Shown here: positions 10,143 through 21,128 of the stretch, piece by piece
Layout: every line of letters starts with the position of its first letter
How positions within the stretch are numbered: position 1 is the stretch's first letter
NCBI GenBank assembly: GCA_013399855.1
Contig: VXAY01000110.1
Location: 72,050-136,049 of the forward strand
DNA length: 64,000 nt
Source: Oxyruncus cristatus
Lineage: Eukaryota; Chordata; Aves; Passeriformes; Cotingidae
Reading direction: 5' to 3'
Notes under the pieces: model-generated
The model's input: the letters and a program-made list of their open reading frames with translations, nothing else
What the model was told of the DNA's origin: nothing
Database searches by the model: none
Translations under genes and position numbers: made by a program

Positions 10143-13100
10143 GTGAGTGTACAGCTTTTTTTCTCAGGGAAACAGCAGGATTTAGCTAAAGAACTCACGG
10201 GAAAGATTGTGTATCTCCTTTATTTGAGACATTGTATTAGCAAGAAAGTGGCATCCCACCTGTTGAGGTCAGTGTTGCCGTGTAAACACAACGTGAAGCT
10301 CAGAACAGCGAGGGTAGATATTCTTCCCCCTCTTGGCCCCTCCGATACCATTGTGCCCTAAATGCCAGAGTGTCTTAAAGTTCAAGTGCTACAGAATAGG
10401 CATGTTGAAGTACCACCCATCCTGTTCTTTGCAGGTCATCACCTCTACTTATTTCAAAGCCAAATTTTCATAAGTCATCTATAGTGGCCAGCTAGAAAGT
10501 AAAACTCAGACTAATTATATGCCTATTTTTCAAATAGTAAATGTGTGAAGGTTGTACACTATGGCGATTTTATTTATTTTTTTTTTAAGCGTGAATACTA
10601 AGAACTAATGTTCTTTTCAGACCCTAGGACTGTATTTTCCTGAAATGTACTTTCCTGTAACTGGATTTTTATGAGCCCGCACTTCTCTTGAGAATGTGAT
10701 GTTTATATAACGCAAGAGAATTTGCTTGTTCTGTACTGTGAAAAAGCAGAATGAGCAGTAGATCATATTCTTTCAGAGGGTTAGATTTTCCAAAACAGAC
10801 TTATTTTCCTTCATATTTTTCTTAAGTTGAATCAACACCAAGTGCAATAGCAGCTTTGGGGTTTTTTGTTGTTGTTTTTGTTTGTTTGTGGTTTTGGTTG
10901 TTTTGTTTGGTCTTTTACATGTGGAGTTACGGAAAACTGAGTAAATACAGAGAAAGAACCTCAAGAGTTCAGTAATTGGCTCTATACAAAATCTCCATGA
11001 ATGAAATAATATTTTTAGAAGTTTTTAGAAAAACATTTGCTGATTCCTTTTGTAGTTTAGAAGCCAATACATTAAAAGCACAGTCAAGTCTATTGTCCAA
11101 TACTGAGCCATTTCAGTAGTGAATTTGAATTTGCCCTTCTGATTTGGCGTTACTGAAAACTTTGTTCGGATATAAGGCTGGAGCACTTTGTTGTCTGTGC
11201 AGTGTTTTCTCTGCCCCTTGCAGATCCTTGTACCTCAGACTGCCTTGCTCAAACCACCCTATATGTACAGTATTCAATGCAGATCAATTAAGTAAACTTT
11301 TCCTGTGTTGCTTTTTCTTCTCATTTGGTGTATGTACTGTGCCATGGAAAGATACACTGAAATTGCTTTGGCTATTCTGATAGCCAGTGGTGTTTATCAA
11401 AGTTTGATCAAGCCATGATTGCCCTTGTTGAAATGAAGCTAAACAAAACCATGTCAATTGATCATAGATAATTTTTATGTTGGTGAAAAATAGAATACCT
11501 TAAACCAATACACCTCTCACACTACGGCTTGAATAAAAATATTATAATTGTATATAGTTCTGCCCAAGGTCAGTAGGTGGCTGCTTTTACACTAGCCTTG
11601 GGAGATAAGCTCAAGCCATGCATCAAATTTGTAGTGCCAAACATGTCAAGTCAGTTGTATCCTTATCTGCAGGAGCAAATCTCAAGAGTAACTCCCTTCT
11701 TACCAGCCCTCTTTCCCCCTTCTTCCTTCCTCCTCCTCGTTCTTGAATCCCTGCTTTGCTAGGGAATTGGTGCCCAGCACTCTGACTGTGTCAACAACAA
11801 AGTGCAGTTTAGGTCTTTAGAGCAGTTCAAGGTCATCAGCTCTCATGAAAGCATATAGTATAATAATGTTGTCAACATCAGTCCACTCGGGTCGTATTCA
11901 TAACACCCATTTGTAATACCTCTAGGCTCTGTCCACTCTTCACTAAATATGTAGAGAAGGGATTTCAGCTGTTTTGAGTTTGTGCTGGAGAAGAAATTCC
12001 TCACTGACTGTGCTATCACAGAGACTTTTCTGTAAGAAGAATTTAAACACATTGCCTCTCCAGTTATGCTTCATGTGCGTACTTAGTACACACATTAGAA
12101 ACCAAATGACCAAGTAGGAAACTGGTTGTTAAGCCACAGGTAAGAGCCCTATCATGGCAAAAGGTCACAGCAAAGTAGAGGCAGCACAAGAAATGTCTAC
12201 TGATTATTCATATGTCCTCATGATTGCAATCATTTTTGGAGATGAAGCTGTTTCTTTTTTGTTGTTCTTCAGAAAACTCAGTAGTTAGACGGGTGAAATC
12301 CAATAGTCAGCCAGATGAACTAAAGTTTATTAAAAAAGTATTGTCCTTGGGCAAAATCGGAGGATCTTTTCTGACCTTGAATTATTTACATATATTATTT
12401 ACTAAGTGTGTCCTGTTGTGTTTCTCAGATTTCTTGTCTCCATTTCTACTGAAAACATCGTACCTCTTTCAAGTTGTGAACATTTTTTGTCTCTGTGTGT
12501 CTATACCATGCCTACCGGTACTTCAGAGCACACAGACTTCTCTAATCTACTCAAAATGAGACAAGTGACTGTCTCATTCTCTCATTATTTCAGGATGTCT
12601 CTGTGTAGTTCAGAGCCCAATTTAAAATGATTTCCCTTGTATTTTAATAATTCCACATAAACCTTACATGGAATTTCAAGTATCAGTGGAAATCTTACCT
12701 TCTTTCCTCGCCCACTTCTTAGCATTTCTTCTGCTCTGCTGTTAATAGTCTCTCATATTGTATTGTTTTTAACTTAGCACAGTATTCTGGCAAACAACCT
12801 ATGTGGAAGAAAAAAAAAATTATTTTATGATTGTTATTATTGACTAGAGAGTGAGCAAAGCAAGAAAGGTGGTCGTTCTGTTTCAATTAAAGATTTAAAA
12901 ACCCCATCAGGAGCTGATGCCATTATGCCCTTTGAAGTGTGGTCATCTCAATATAATTCTGAGTTATGGAATTATGGTCAGGGCTCCCATGGGATCCTGT
13001 GCTATGGCAGATGCTTGTCTCCAGTCTGTGTTGTGAGATTGGTTTTTTGTAAAATGATTTATACTTGGTTATTAATATAGGCTTTGGTAACGTAACGTAA

Positions 13101-15535
13101 ATGCATCCCTAATCCTGTGCTGATGATTATTTGGTAATGCATGATTCAGAATATTGAGCTGCTGGGAGAGAAGATTTTCAATTTATTTAAGTGATTCTGT
13201 CAGTCAGCTTGATCTAAGCCTCCATCCGCCTCTCCCTTGGAATGATACACAGAGGGACGATGCTTACCCGCAGTACAAACTGCTATGCCACTGCGATACA
13301 GCCAGAGAGGGTACCCGAGCCTGGGAGCTGGGAAATGCTCTTAATCCTCATGTCAATCAAGGAAAAATCTTGGGAATTCTGGACCCATGAGTTGGAAGGA
13401 TTTGAAGTCAAAAGCAGTAAACATGAACTGTGGTCGGCTCGTTCAGAAAAAGGAAGGGGAAGGATATCGTTCAGAACCAGATTCACCAAAGGGTAACAAA
13501 AGAAAAGAAAGAATCTTCCAGATTTTCTCTTTTTCCAAAGTTCATTGCTTATCTCACTGTTGGTTAGATAAAGTGCAAAGTAGGTTTTTAATAGTGTTAA
13601 CACCAATTTTAATGTGAGAAACTCAGCTCTGGAAGAAAGGGAAGAGAAAAGGGAAGGGGGAAGGGAAGGGGCCTGACAGAATATACCTGTTAAGGAGATG
13701 GATGTTTCACTGCCATGAGGTGGCTTTTTCTCTCTGTGCTTCCAAATGAGTTGGTGATGGGAGCCCTGCAGTGAAGCAGAGATGAATAGCCCTAGTCACA
13801 TGAGCTATGGATGCAGTGGGACTTCAGTACTTCAAGACAGATATTGTTGGGTGCTTTTGTTAACAGATGATTAAGCTTCCCCTCACATCTTAAATATGCT
13901 AATTATAAAACTTTCTAAATATAGAAGAGGAAAAGTCCCTCTTTTACCTCAAGCCTATGAATAACTATTTTTAAATATTAGCTTCTGGCAACTGTTTTCT
14001 TTAACAACTGTGGTTCCTCTGAAGAAGTAGCTTTTGTAAAATGTTCCTCTTAAGGCAGGAGGAATGTTCTCTTTTCTATGATTGTGTTTACCAGTGTCAG
14101 CGACAACAGTAAGGGTGTGGCAGGCAACCTCTGGTGAGGACTTAAAGTCCTGGTAGTTTTTTTCCTCTCTGGCTCCACCACAGAGCGGGCAGTAAGGAGT
14201 GTGCTGCAGTTGCGGCAGTATACAACCTGGCATCTTTGCTTAAAGCTACCACTGTTGGCAGTTAAAGCCAAAAGGTTGAACTTTGCAGTGAAGCAGCTGA
14301 TGCCCAGGTGCAGACCCGTGGCAGGGCACTGCACACAAGGCAGCTGGTGACAACATCTTTTTAAACCACTGCAGCAGATTCACTTTTACAAGTCTCCTAG
14401 TGCCCTAAAAAGTTTTACCCTCTTTTTCACCAAGAAGCACAAATCCAGCCTGAAAATGCTAGATCCAGGCTTGTGTCTTGCCAGCTGGTGGTACAAAGGG
14501 GAGAGCACAGACCACTGAGTTTGAGGGACTTCAAAAGATGTGTCCGGCTTGTTAAACTGTTTTGACCAACTGCATGTGCCCTCTGACCCCATTGCGGTGG
14601 CCAAGCAAAAAAAAAAACACATTAGATGAAGCCACTGTGAATGCTGATTCTGAGCTTCAGCCTTAAAATGGAGTCATTTCACCATCTCAACAGGCTAAGG
14701 TCATTCTTCTGGCACTTGCTGTTCCTGAGTTGGGAAGCATCAACTCATTGAAAAGTGTAATCTGCATTCACAGATACCTCAGGTCATCAACTGCCCATCC
14801 ACCAGCTGATGGCCTAAGTGATCACTGCACTGCAGGTAGGAGCCTCCAGAGACCTTAGTGAAGGCAGCTATAACCCAATCTCTAGCAGTAGTATGTGAGA
14901 TGGTTATCAACTTTCAGATTTTAGCATAAATTTCCAGAGATGAAGTTAGGCAAATATCCTCCTATTACTTCTGCAGCACCTGCAGTTTTATTCCCTATTC
15001 TAAAAAGATGCCATTAATACCAAACCCTGTGGAATGAATGTGGGATGCTACCATATTAACCAAGCTACTCTTACGAGTAAAAAAAAAATAAGTGGTTTAG
15101 GTAATTTTTCAGAGGCTGTGTGGGAATGAAATAGCAATTCATGTAGCTATTTGATATTCTGAGTTGTATGATTATGGGGCAAGAACAGGGCAGCTGACAG
15201 AGTTACTTAATTACCCCAAGCTCTCTGCACTCACTTCTGTCTGAACCTACTCAGTCAAATTAACTCACTCAACTCAGAAGAGCAAGGTCTGAGAACATCA
15301 CTACCAAAGAAAGGCACAGATTTTGTTTTTCTGTTTTATTTTGTGTTTCTGTTTTATTCTCTTCATCTCCATGTTTCTGGATGGAGAGGAAGGGTGGAGA
15401 TTTTTGCAAAAGAAGGATTATTTGGGCTCTAGTTATGCCCCACTGTCATGAATTGATGTGCAAAACCCTATATAGTTAAAGCCACAACCTTGAAGAGCTA
15501 ACAAACTTGAAAAGGATCTTAAGGGAAAATACAGG
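10143..15535. other. Unique, mostly unannotated DNA
   Basis: No transposon recognised. It is AT-rich with small open frames of no known family (12224-12559, 13242-13617). It includes a T/G-rich tract (10858-10911) and a purine-rich GGGAAGG run near 13640-13672. At 12064-12139 there is a good acceptor and a CAG/GTAAGAG donor, but every frame between them has a stop, so it is not a coding exon. Confidence 0.6.
10858..10911. repeat. T/G-rich low-complexity tract
   Basis: Irregular TTTTGTTTG text resembling that at 6469. No fixed unit. Confidence 0.75.
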
Positions 15536-16044
15536 TGTGAGAAACAGAGTCTTGAGTTAAGATATGTTTTCGAATAGGAGTTTATTATATGGTAAAAGCA
15601 AGCAGCGTGCTGGGTGACGGAAGGAGTTTTGCTCCACAAAGGCCGCATGACTCGATACAGCGTATGTCTGGCATTTATTTTAGCCACCTCATACGTATTC
15701 ATTACATCATATACATATACATTTTACATCGCTATTTCAGGTATTCAACAGATGTTTCCTTTCACAGCTAAGTCTAATTTGTTACCTCTACAACAAGTTA
15801 CAGATTCATGCATTTCCTAGTTATAAATTCATGCATTTCCTGACAAAAGGCGCCAAGCATCCCCTTGACCCGACCCAGTTCAAGTATAATTCGTGTCTAG
15901 GAGAGAAGGGGAGGCATGGTCTGTTTCATGTCTTTTATCGGGATGTAATTAAGTTTTACAACCTGTTTGTTTTCTTCTTTTCTGAGATTTCATTAACCCA
16001 TTTATTCCTTTTATTGACACGACTTACAGCTGTTGTCTATCACA
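15536..16044 (-). mobile_element. Putative LTR, relatively CpG-rich
   Basis: A 509-bp block begins TGTGAGAAAC and ends GTCTATCACA, giving TGTGA-type inverted ends. On the minus strand an AATAAA signal lies at 15581-15586 and a GATAAAAG box at 15932-15939, so transcription would run right to left. CpG dinucleotides (gcgtgctgggtgacgg, ggccgcatgactcgat) are denser than in the flanks, which suggests a younger insertion. Flanks read ACAGG and TAGGG, so a target duplication is at best degraded. It contains two copies of TTCATGCATTTCCT near 15806 and 15828. I do not recognise the family by name. Confidence 0.5.
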
Positions 16045-17339
16045 TAGGGAAAAGCAATTTGGCTGAGGGTGCACTGGAATTAAATGGCAGAAGTAGAAAC
16101 ATAACCCTGAGATCAGATATGTACCCTTGGAGAAATTGATGGGCATCAAAGCACAGAGAGAAATTTTGCATGTCTGTTTCAGTGGGAGTTGAGTGCCCAT
16201 ACAGCTGTAGCTAGCTACATCTTATTGTTGCTTAAATACCTTTAAAAATCTGTCCTAATTTTATATTGGGCCAGCATACTCTGTCATTCCTCTAGCCACA
16301 AGAAGGATTCATTCATCCCCAGAAGAGCAGATACTGAAATAGAGGGCTCTCATTAACTTCATCTTATTTGAGTAAAAATTTCATCCTACCCACCATTTTG
16401 CTTACAAAGTATCTATTTTTAAATGTCTTCCAGGGTTTATTTTCATTAGGCTCTGGCAGCATTCTTGTACTAGGACTGACTCACTTCATACTATACCCTG
16501 TAGGTGTAACTGCATTAAGTTCTGTGAAGTTATTTTTAGTTTACACTGATTATATAGGGCCTACCTAGTGTGAGTCACCTGCAAATTGTCTTCAGCATGA
16601 AAAAAATAGATCCATTTGGTTGCAATTAATTTTTTTTAATGTAAGATAAATTTAGACCTATGAATAATACATTCCACAGCAGGTAACAGGAATTAAAGGG
16701 ATGTGGCAGTTCGAGCTTGACATGTGTGAAGGCAGAAAAGAAACTGAACATACACAGATTTGATAATATCAACAAGCCTCTTTCAGGCATGAGCATATGA
16801 CAGCCCACGGGTGTTGGAAGCTGTAACATCACCTCCTTTAGATTTCTCTCATTCTTCCTCTCCTAGGAAAGAGGTATAGCTTGGGTTTGTTCAGTAAATC
16901 AGAAGTCCCTTGAGCTTGACCGGAAGATATGTCTGTTTCCAGGTTTATCCCAACGCATCTGCTAAAAGCAATTTCGTAGCTAGCTCCTCACTTCATAGAC
17001 TCTTCCTGGGGACATAAATCAGGATAGCTTGTCCCACTTTTTTTTGTTGCTTTGTATTTTTTTTTAAATAAATGACTGAACAAAAACTCCCACAAAAAAA
17101 TCCCCCAAACAAAAAAACCCCACCTAACCAGATCCAAATCCCCACCCTCTACTTTCCTCTTTTTAATTTACACATGGATGCTGATTGAAGGCAGTCTCTG
17201 ATGGTGGCTGTGGTATTAAAGAAGTACCTTCTAATGTCCTTGTTTTCAATTGTCTCCTTTAATGGAAGGCAGGTGTAAGTGGTGATTTGTAACCACAAAG
17301 CAGGTAGATGTTGACATTGTGTTTGCAATGTTATCCTCA
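16045..17339. other. Unique DNA
   Basis: No gene or transposon recognised. At 17039-17119 a T-run tract is followed by an A/C-rich tract (aaacaaaaaaacccca), which could fold back imperfectly. Small open frames look random. Confidence 0.6.
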
Positions 17340-17356
17340 CAAGTATATGGGAACAG

Positions 17357-18445
17357 ATGAGATCCACCCAAGGGAACTGGCAGAAGAGCTCACCAAGCCA
17401 CTCTCCATCATTTACCTGGCTCACTGGGGAGTTCCCAGATGATTGGAAGTTGGCAAAAGTTACGCCCATCCACAAAAAGGGCTGCAAGGAGGACCCGGGA
17501 AACTACAGGCCTGTGAGCCTGACCTCAGTGCCTGGCAAGGTTATGGAGCAGATCATCCTAAGTCAGTCACACATCACCCAGCCAGAACGGGTTTAGGAAG
17601 GGCATGTCCTATCTGACCTGCCTGATCTCCCTTTTTGATCAGCTGACCCACCTGGTGGATGAGGGGAAGGCTGTGGATGTGTCTATCTGGACTTCAGCAA
17701 AGCCTTTGACACCGTCTCCCACAGCATTCTCCTGGAAAAGCTGCAGCCCACGGCTTGGCCAGGGGCACTCTGTGCTGGGTTAAGAACTGGCTGGAGGGCC
17801 GGGCCCAGAGAGTGCTGGTGAACGGGGCTGCATCGAGTTGGAGGCTGGTCACTAGTGGTGTCCCCCAGGGATCAGTGTTGGGCCCAGTCCTGTTTAACAT
17901 CTTTATCGATGATTTAGATGAGGGGATTGAGTCCATCATTAGTAAATTTACAGATGACGCCAAGGTGGGGGGAAGTGTCGATGAGCTGGAAGGCAGGAGG
18001 GCTCTGCAGAGGGACCTGGACAGACTGGAGAGCTGGGCTGATTCCAACGGGATGAGGTTCAACAAGGCCAAGNNNNNNNNNNNNNNNNNNNNNNNNNNNN
18101 NNNNNNNNNNNTCAGGAACAGTGTGGCAGCAGGAACAGGGAGGTGATTCTGCCCCTGTACTCAGCACTGGTGAGGCCACACCTGGAGTGCTGTGTCCAGT
18201 TCTGGGCCCCTCAGTTCAGGAGGGATATTGAGGTGCTGGAGCAGGTGCAGAGAAGAGCAATGAGGTTGGTGAAGGGACTTGAGCACAAGTCCTGTGAGGA
18301 GAGGCTGAGGGAGCTGGGGTTGTTTAGCCTGGAGAAGAGAAGGCTCTGGGGAGACCTCATCATTCTCTACAACTCCCTGAGAGGAGGTTGTAGCCAGGTG
18401 GAGGTTGGTCTCTTCTCCCAGGCAGCTGTCAGCTCTGCCAGGTGA
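17357..18445 (+). pseudogene. CR1 ORF2 reverse transcriptase remnant
   Basis: Segments in different frames give TGEFPDDWKLAKVTPIHKKG and GNYRPVSLTSVPGKVMEQII (17357-17596), then [20 protein letters not shown] and the catalytic box FTDD at 17947-17958 (usual CR1 residue at the second position is Ala; both Asp are kept), then the C-terminal [20 protein letters not shown] (18143-18445). A deletion after ILS removes part of the next block, and single-base losses shift the frame near 17680 and 17745. The gene is therefore dead. Confidence 0.85.
18073..18111. other. Run of 39 N (assembly gap)
   Basis: The gap lies between MRFNKAK and RNSV of ORF2. The related copy at 37047-38030 has about 66 residues between these points, so roughly 195 bases are missing. 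The N count does not reflect the true size. Confidence 0.9.
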
Positions 18446-18670
18446 GGTTTAGTTTAGATATTACGAATAAATTCTTCACAGAGAGGGTAATCAGTCATTG
18501 GAATGGGCTGCCCAAGGAGGCAGTGGATTCTCTGTCCCTGGAGGTTTTCAAGATGAGACTGGATGTGGCACTTAATTCCATAGTCTAGTAAGCACGGCAG
18601 TGTTGGATCAAGGGTTGGACTTAATGATCTCAGAGGTCTTTTCCACCCTGGCTGATTCTATGATTCTGTG

Positions 18671-21101
18671 AAAAGGAAACTGAAGACTGTATTTAGGAAC
18701 AACTTTATGTTATCAACACCATCTTTTTATAATGTTGGTGAGTTGCATTGTTAGACCTTGTTTTTGAAACGCATAGAGAATTTTTTTTCCTGGATATCAG
18801 GATTTGCTAATGGTGTTCCTTCTATTGGGTGCATGTGGTCATGATACTGAATCTATAAACAAGGGTTCCTCTAGTTATATTCTCTTCAACTGTGACATGC
18901 AAATTCAGTACTTTCAAATTCAGTTGCTAGCTTGGTGCATGTAAACCTTAACTGTGATTGGACTGCAGGTGTGGAAACAATAAACAAAACCAATAAAAAT
19001 GTATATAGGTTTTTTTTTAAATTTCTATGTCTTAGGCAAATTGTTTTTTCCTAGTATTGTCATCAGTAACAGTACAACTTTCAAATGCATTAAAAATATT
19101 TTTGAGTGAAAGGAATAAATGTGTAACAGGTCAGAAAAGTGGTGTTATTATTCAAACACAAAGAGCAGCCTAAGGCTGGGTCACCTGTTTAAAGTATACA
19201 GGGAAATTTTAGCTAATCAAGATTTAACAAATGTTATCTTTGCTCGAATGTGAAGCTTGGCTGAAACAGAAACTCTTTATTAAATGATATGAAAGTCACT
19301 GACCGAGGAAGGGAAAAGTAGTTCTGGTGGTGTTGGAATGAACCATAAAAGGATTTCAGGGGAAAGAATTAACTTGTAAATAACTTCATTTGAAAACTTA
19401 AACAAATTTGGATTTCCTGGGAATAAGATCTTTTAATCAGTGTGGATTGGAATGGCCAAGTATGTGGGGTATTTTTCAGCAGGTTTTTTGGCAAGAACAT
19501 ATAATGAAGTTCTGGATTTGTTAGACTACAGAATACTTCTGAATGCGCAGTCTTCAAAATAAAATTTCTGCTTTTCATCCTTCTGAAATGAAAATGAAAA
19601 TTTCTCTTAGAATCATCCCAAGTGGGCTTCTACTTGTATGTGTCAACATCTTGAATGTCAATAAGTTATAAACTTTATACTGCTATAAATGGTTGCTCTT
19701 TTACTCCTTTGCATCTATTCAAGTTAAAATAAGTAATTCTTCACAGAGTAAATTGTAAATGAAATATCTTTTTAAGTATATATTTGTTTTTTTTATGATT
19801 CTAACATGGTCAGAATACAGAAGTGGGTACGACCAGGAGTACAATTTATAAAGGTATTTGTTGGATGAAACATTTGACAGCAAGGAGACATTATTTATGG
19901 CCCTTGTTAAGTAGAAAGTAGCACTACATTACATTTTGCCATGTTTCTTCTATTTTTAAGGAACAGTATCCCTTGTTCAGGTTTTCTAGGCCTGCCTTAG
20001 CCACAATTTCCCATGTGCAGTAGTATCAGAGATGAAAAAGTGAACCTGATGCTTATAGCAGTACACCTATTTTAACAATATTACCTACACATTGGAAATT
20101 ATGGGAATTTCTGTCAATGTATGGCTAAATAACAGGGCACTTCTCATCACAGTCCACTTTGAAACCTGTGAAGTTTAAAGATTGTTAGTTTCACTTTAAA
20201 ACATAAAAGCAGAGTGAGCTCAAGTAAAACAATGCCCTGTTTTACTGGCCACTGTGCAAAGCCTTTGAAAAGGCTGAATAATCAATAGCTCACAGACAAC
20301 ATACAGTGCTGATACATCTCTGCAGATAACTGTATAGCCACACAGATAACCATGCAGAAAGGCATGGTTATTGCCTTACTCTGTGCCTTAGCAGCCTGGA
20401 AGACAAAATCCACCATGCTAAGAAGAGGAAGAGGGTTACCTCTGCCATATTTGATGTGGTCTGAGTATTGGGGAGGAGAAGAGGTCCTGTTGGTATGCTT
20501 ATCTGCTGTTGTCATTCCTAGTCCTGGGCTGCTAAGGTCAGTTAGGTCCCAAGATATGTGCAACAAAGGGAAGCTCTGTGGTGTGGTATCTGGGATTTGG
20601 TGGAAAAGAGAACTTGGTTAGATCTAGACTTTCTTTTTAGAGCAAGACTGCTGTAAAAGCACTTGGGTTTTCCACAGAGTGACCACAGACAGTATGGTTG
20701 GATGCATTGCATCACTCCATCTTAGTGAGATCTTTACAGATAAACCCATACTTAACTATTGGATGGAGACATAAAAACTACTACTAATAAGTACAAGTAA
20801 GTTTCTGACACTTGGACTTCCTGCAAAGTCATTTAGAATAGTAAATCGTTCTTTCTTAGCTGCAGCAAGCATGTCTCATAAGAAAGGGCATTATGTGCAT
20901 GCAGGAAAGCACACAATTTTTTTCTCCTGAATTTAGTGGCAACCACCACTGAGGTTAGCAGAAGGGAATGGCTGCATCAGATTTGGGGCAACCTTATGGC
21001 AGAAGTGACTTCTCTGAATTGCTCCTTATTTCTGACCCTATCCTTTTCTCCTCACCTGTGGAGCCTTCCTATCTCAGTTGTATTTTGTTCTTTTCCCGCA
21101 G
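18671..21101. other. Unique DNA
   Basis: No transposon recognised. AT-rich. Open frames on both strands at 20282-20621 are uninterrupted for about 90 codons but match no family I know. Confidence 0.6.
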
Positions 21102-21128
21102 GAGAAAATACAAGAAAACGTCACAGAG
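21102..21128 (+). other. Second candidate 27-nt microexon
   Basis: A long pyrimidine tract ending TTCTTTTCCCGCAG is followed by 27 nt ending GAG and then a donor GTAAGAGT. The length is a multiple of three and all three frames are open; frame 0 reads EKIQENVTE. Both splice signals are close to consensus. I do not recognise the peptide. It is the same length and strand as the candidate at 10116, which is compatible with one host gene but does not prove it. Confidence 0.33.

Larger units (their letters stand above)
17340..18670 (+). mobile_element. CR1 LINE, plus strand, 5'-truncated, with assembly gap
   Basis: It starts in the RT N-terminal region near 17340 and ends in two octamer-like units, 'attctatg' and 'attctgtg', at 18655-18670. 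It is the same subfamily as the copies at 36951, 38750 and 44732 (for example the shared 'gggttggacttaatgatctcagaggtctt' type 3' UTR). A run of 39 N at 18073-18111 replaces part of ORF2. It is one of only two sizeable plus-strand CR1s in the window. Confidence 0.92.

Noticed and set aside
12064..12139. Good acceptor with CAG/GTAAGAG donor
   Set aside because: All three frames contain stops, so not a coding exon. Could only be a non-coding exon, with no further support.
12224..12559. Plus-strand frame with acceptor TTGTTCTTCAG
   Set aside because: The acceptor is fair but there is no good donor, and 65 nt to the best GT is out of phase. Not supported.
13242..13617. Protein-like plus-strand frames including GYRSEPDSP
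   Set aside because: The text looks exon-like but the nearest acceptor has a poor pyrimidine tract, the donor is weak, and I recognise no family.
20282..20621. Open frames of about 90 codons on both strands
   Set aside because: Overlapping opposite-strand frames without known motifs; most likely chance from low stop-codon density.
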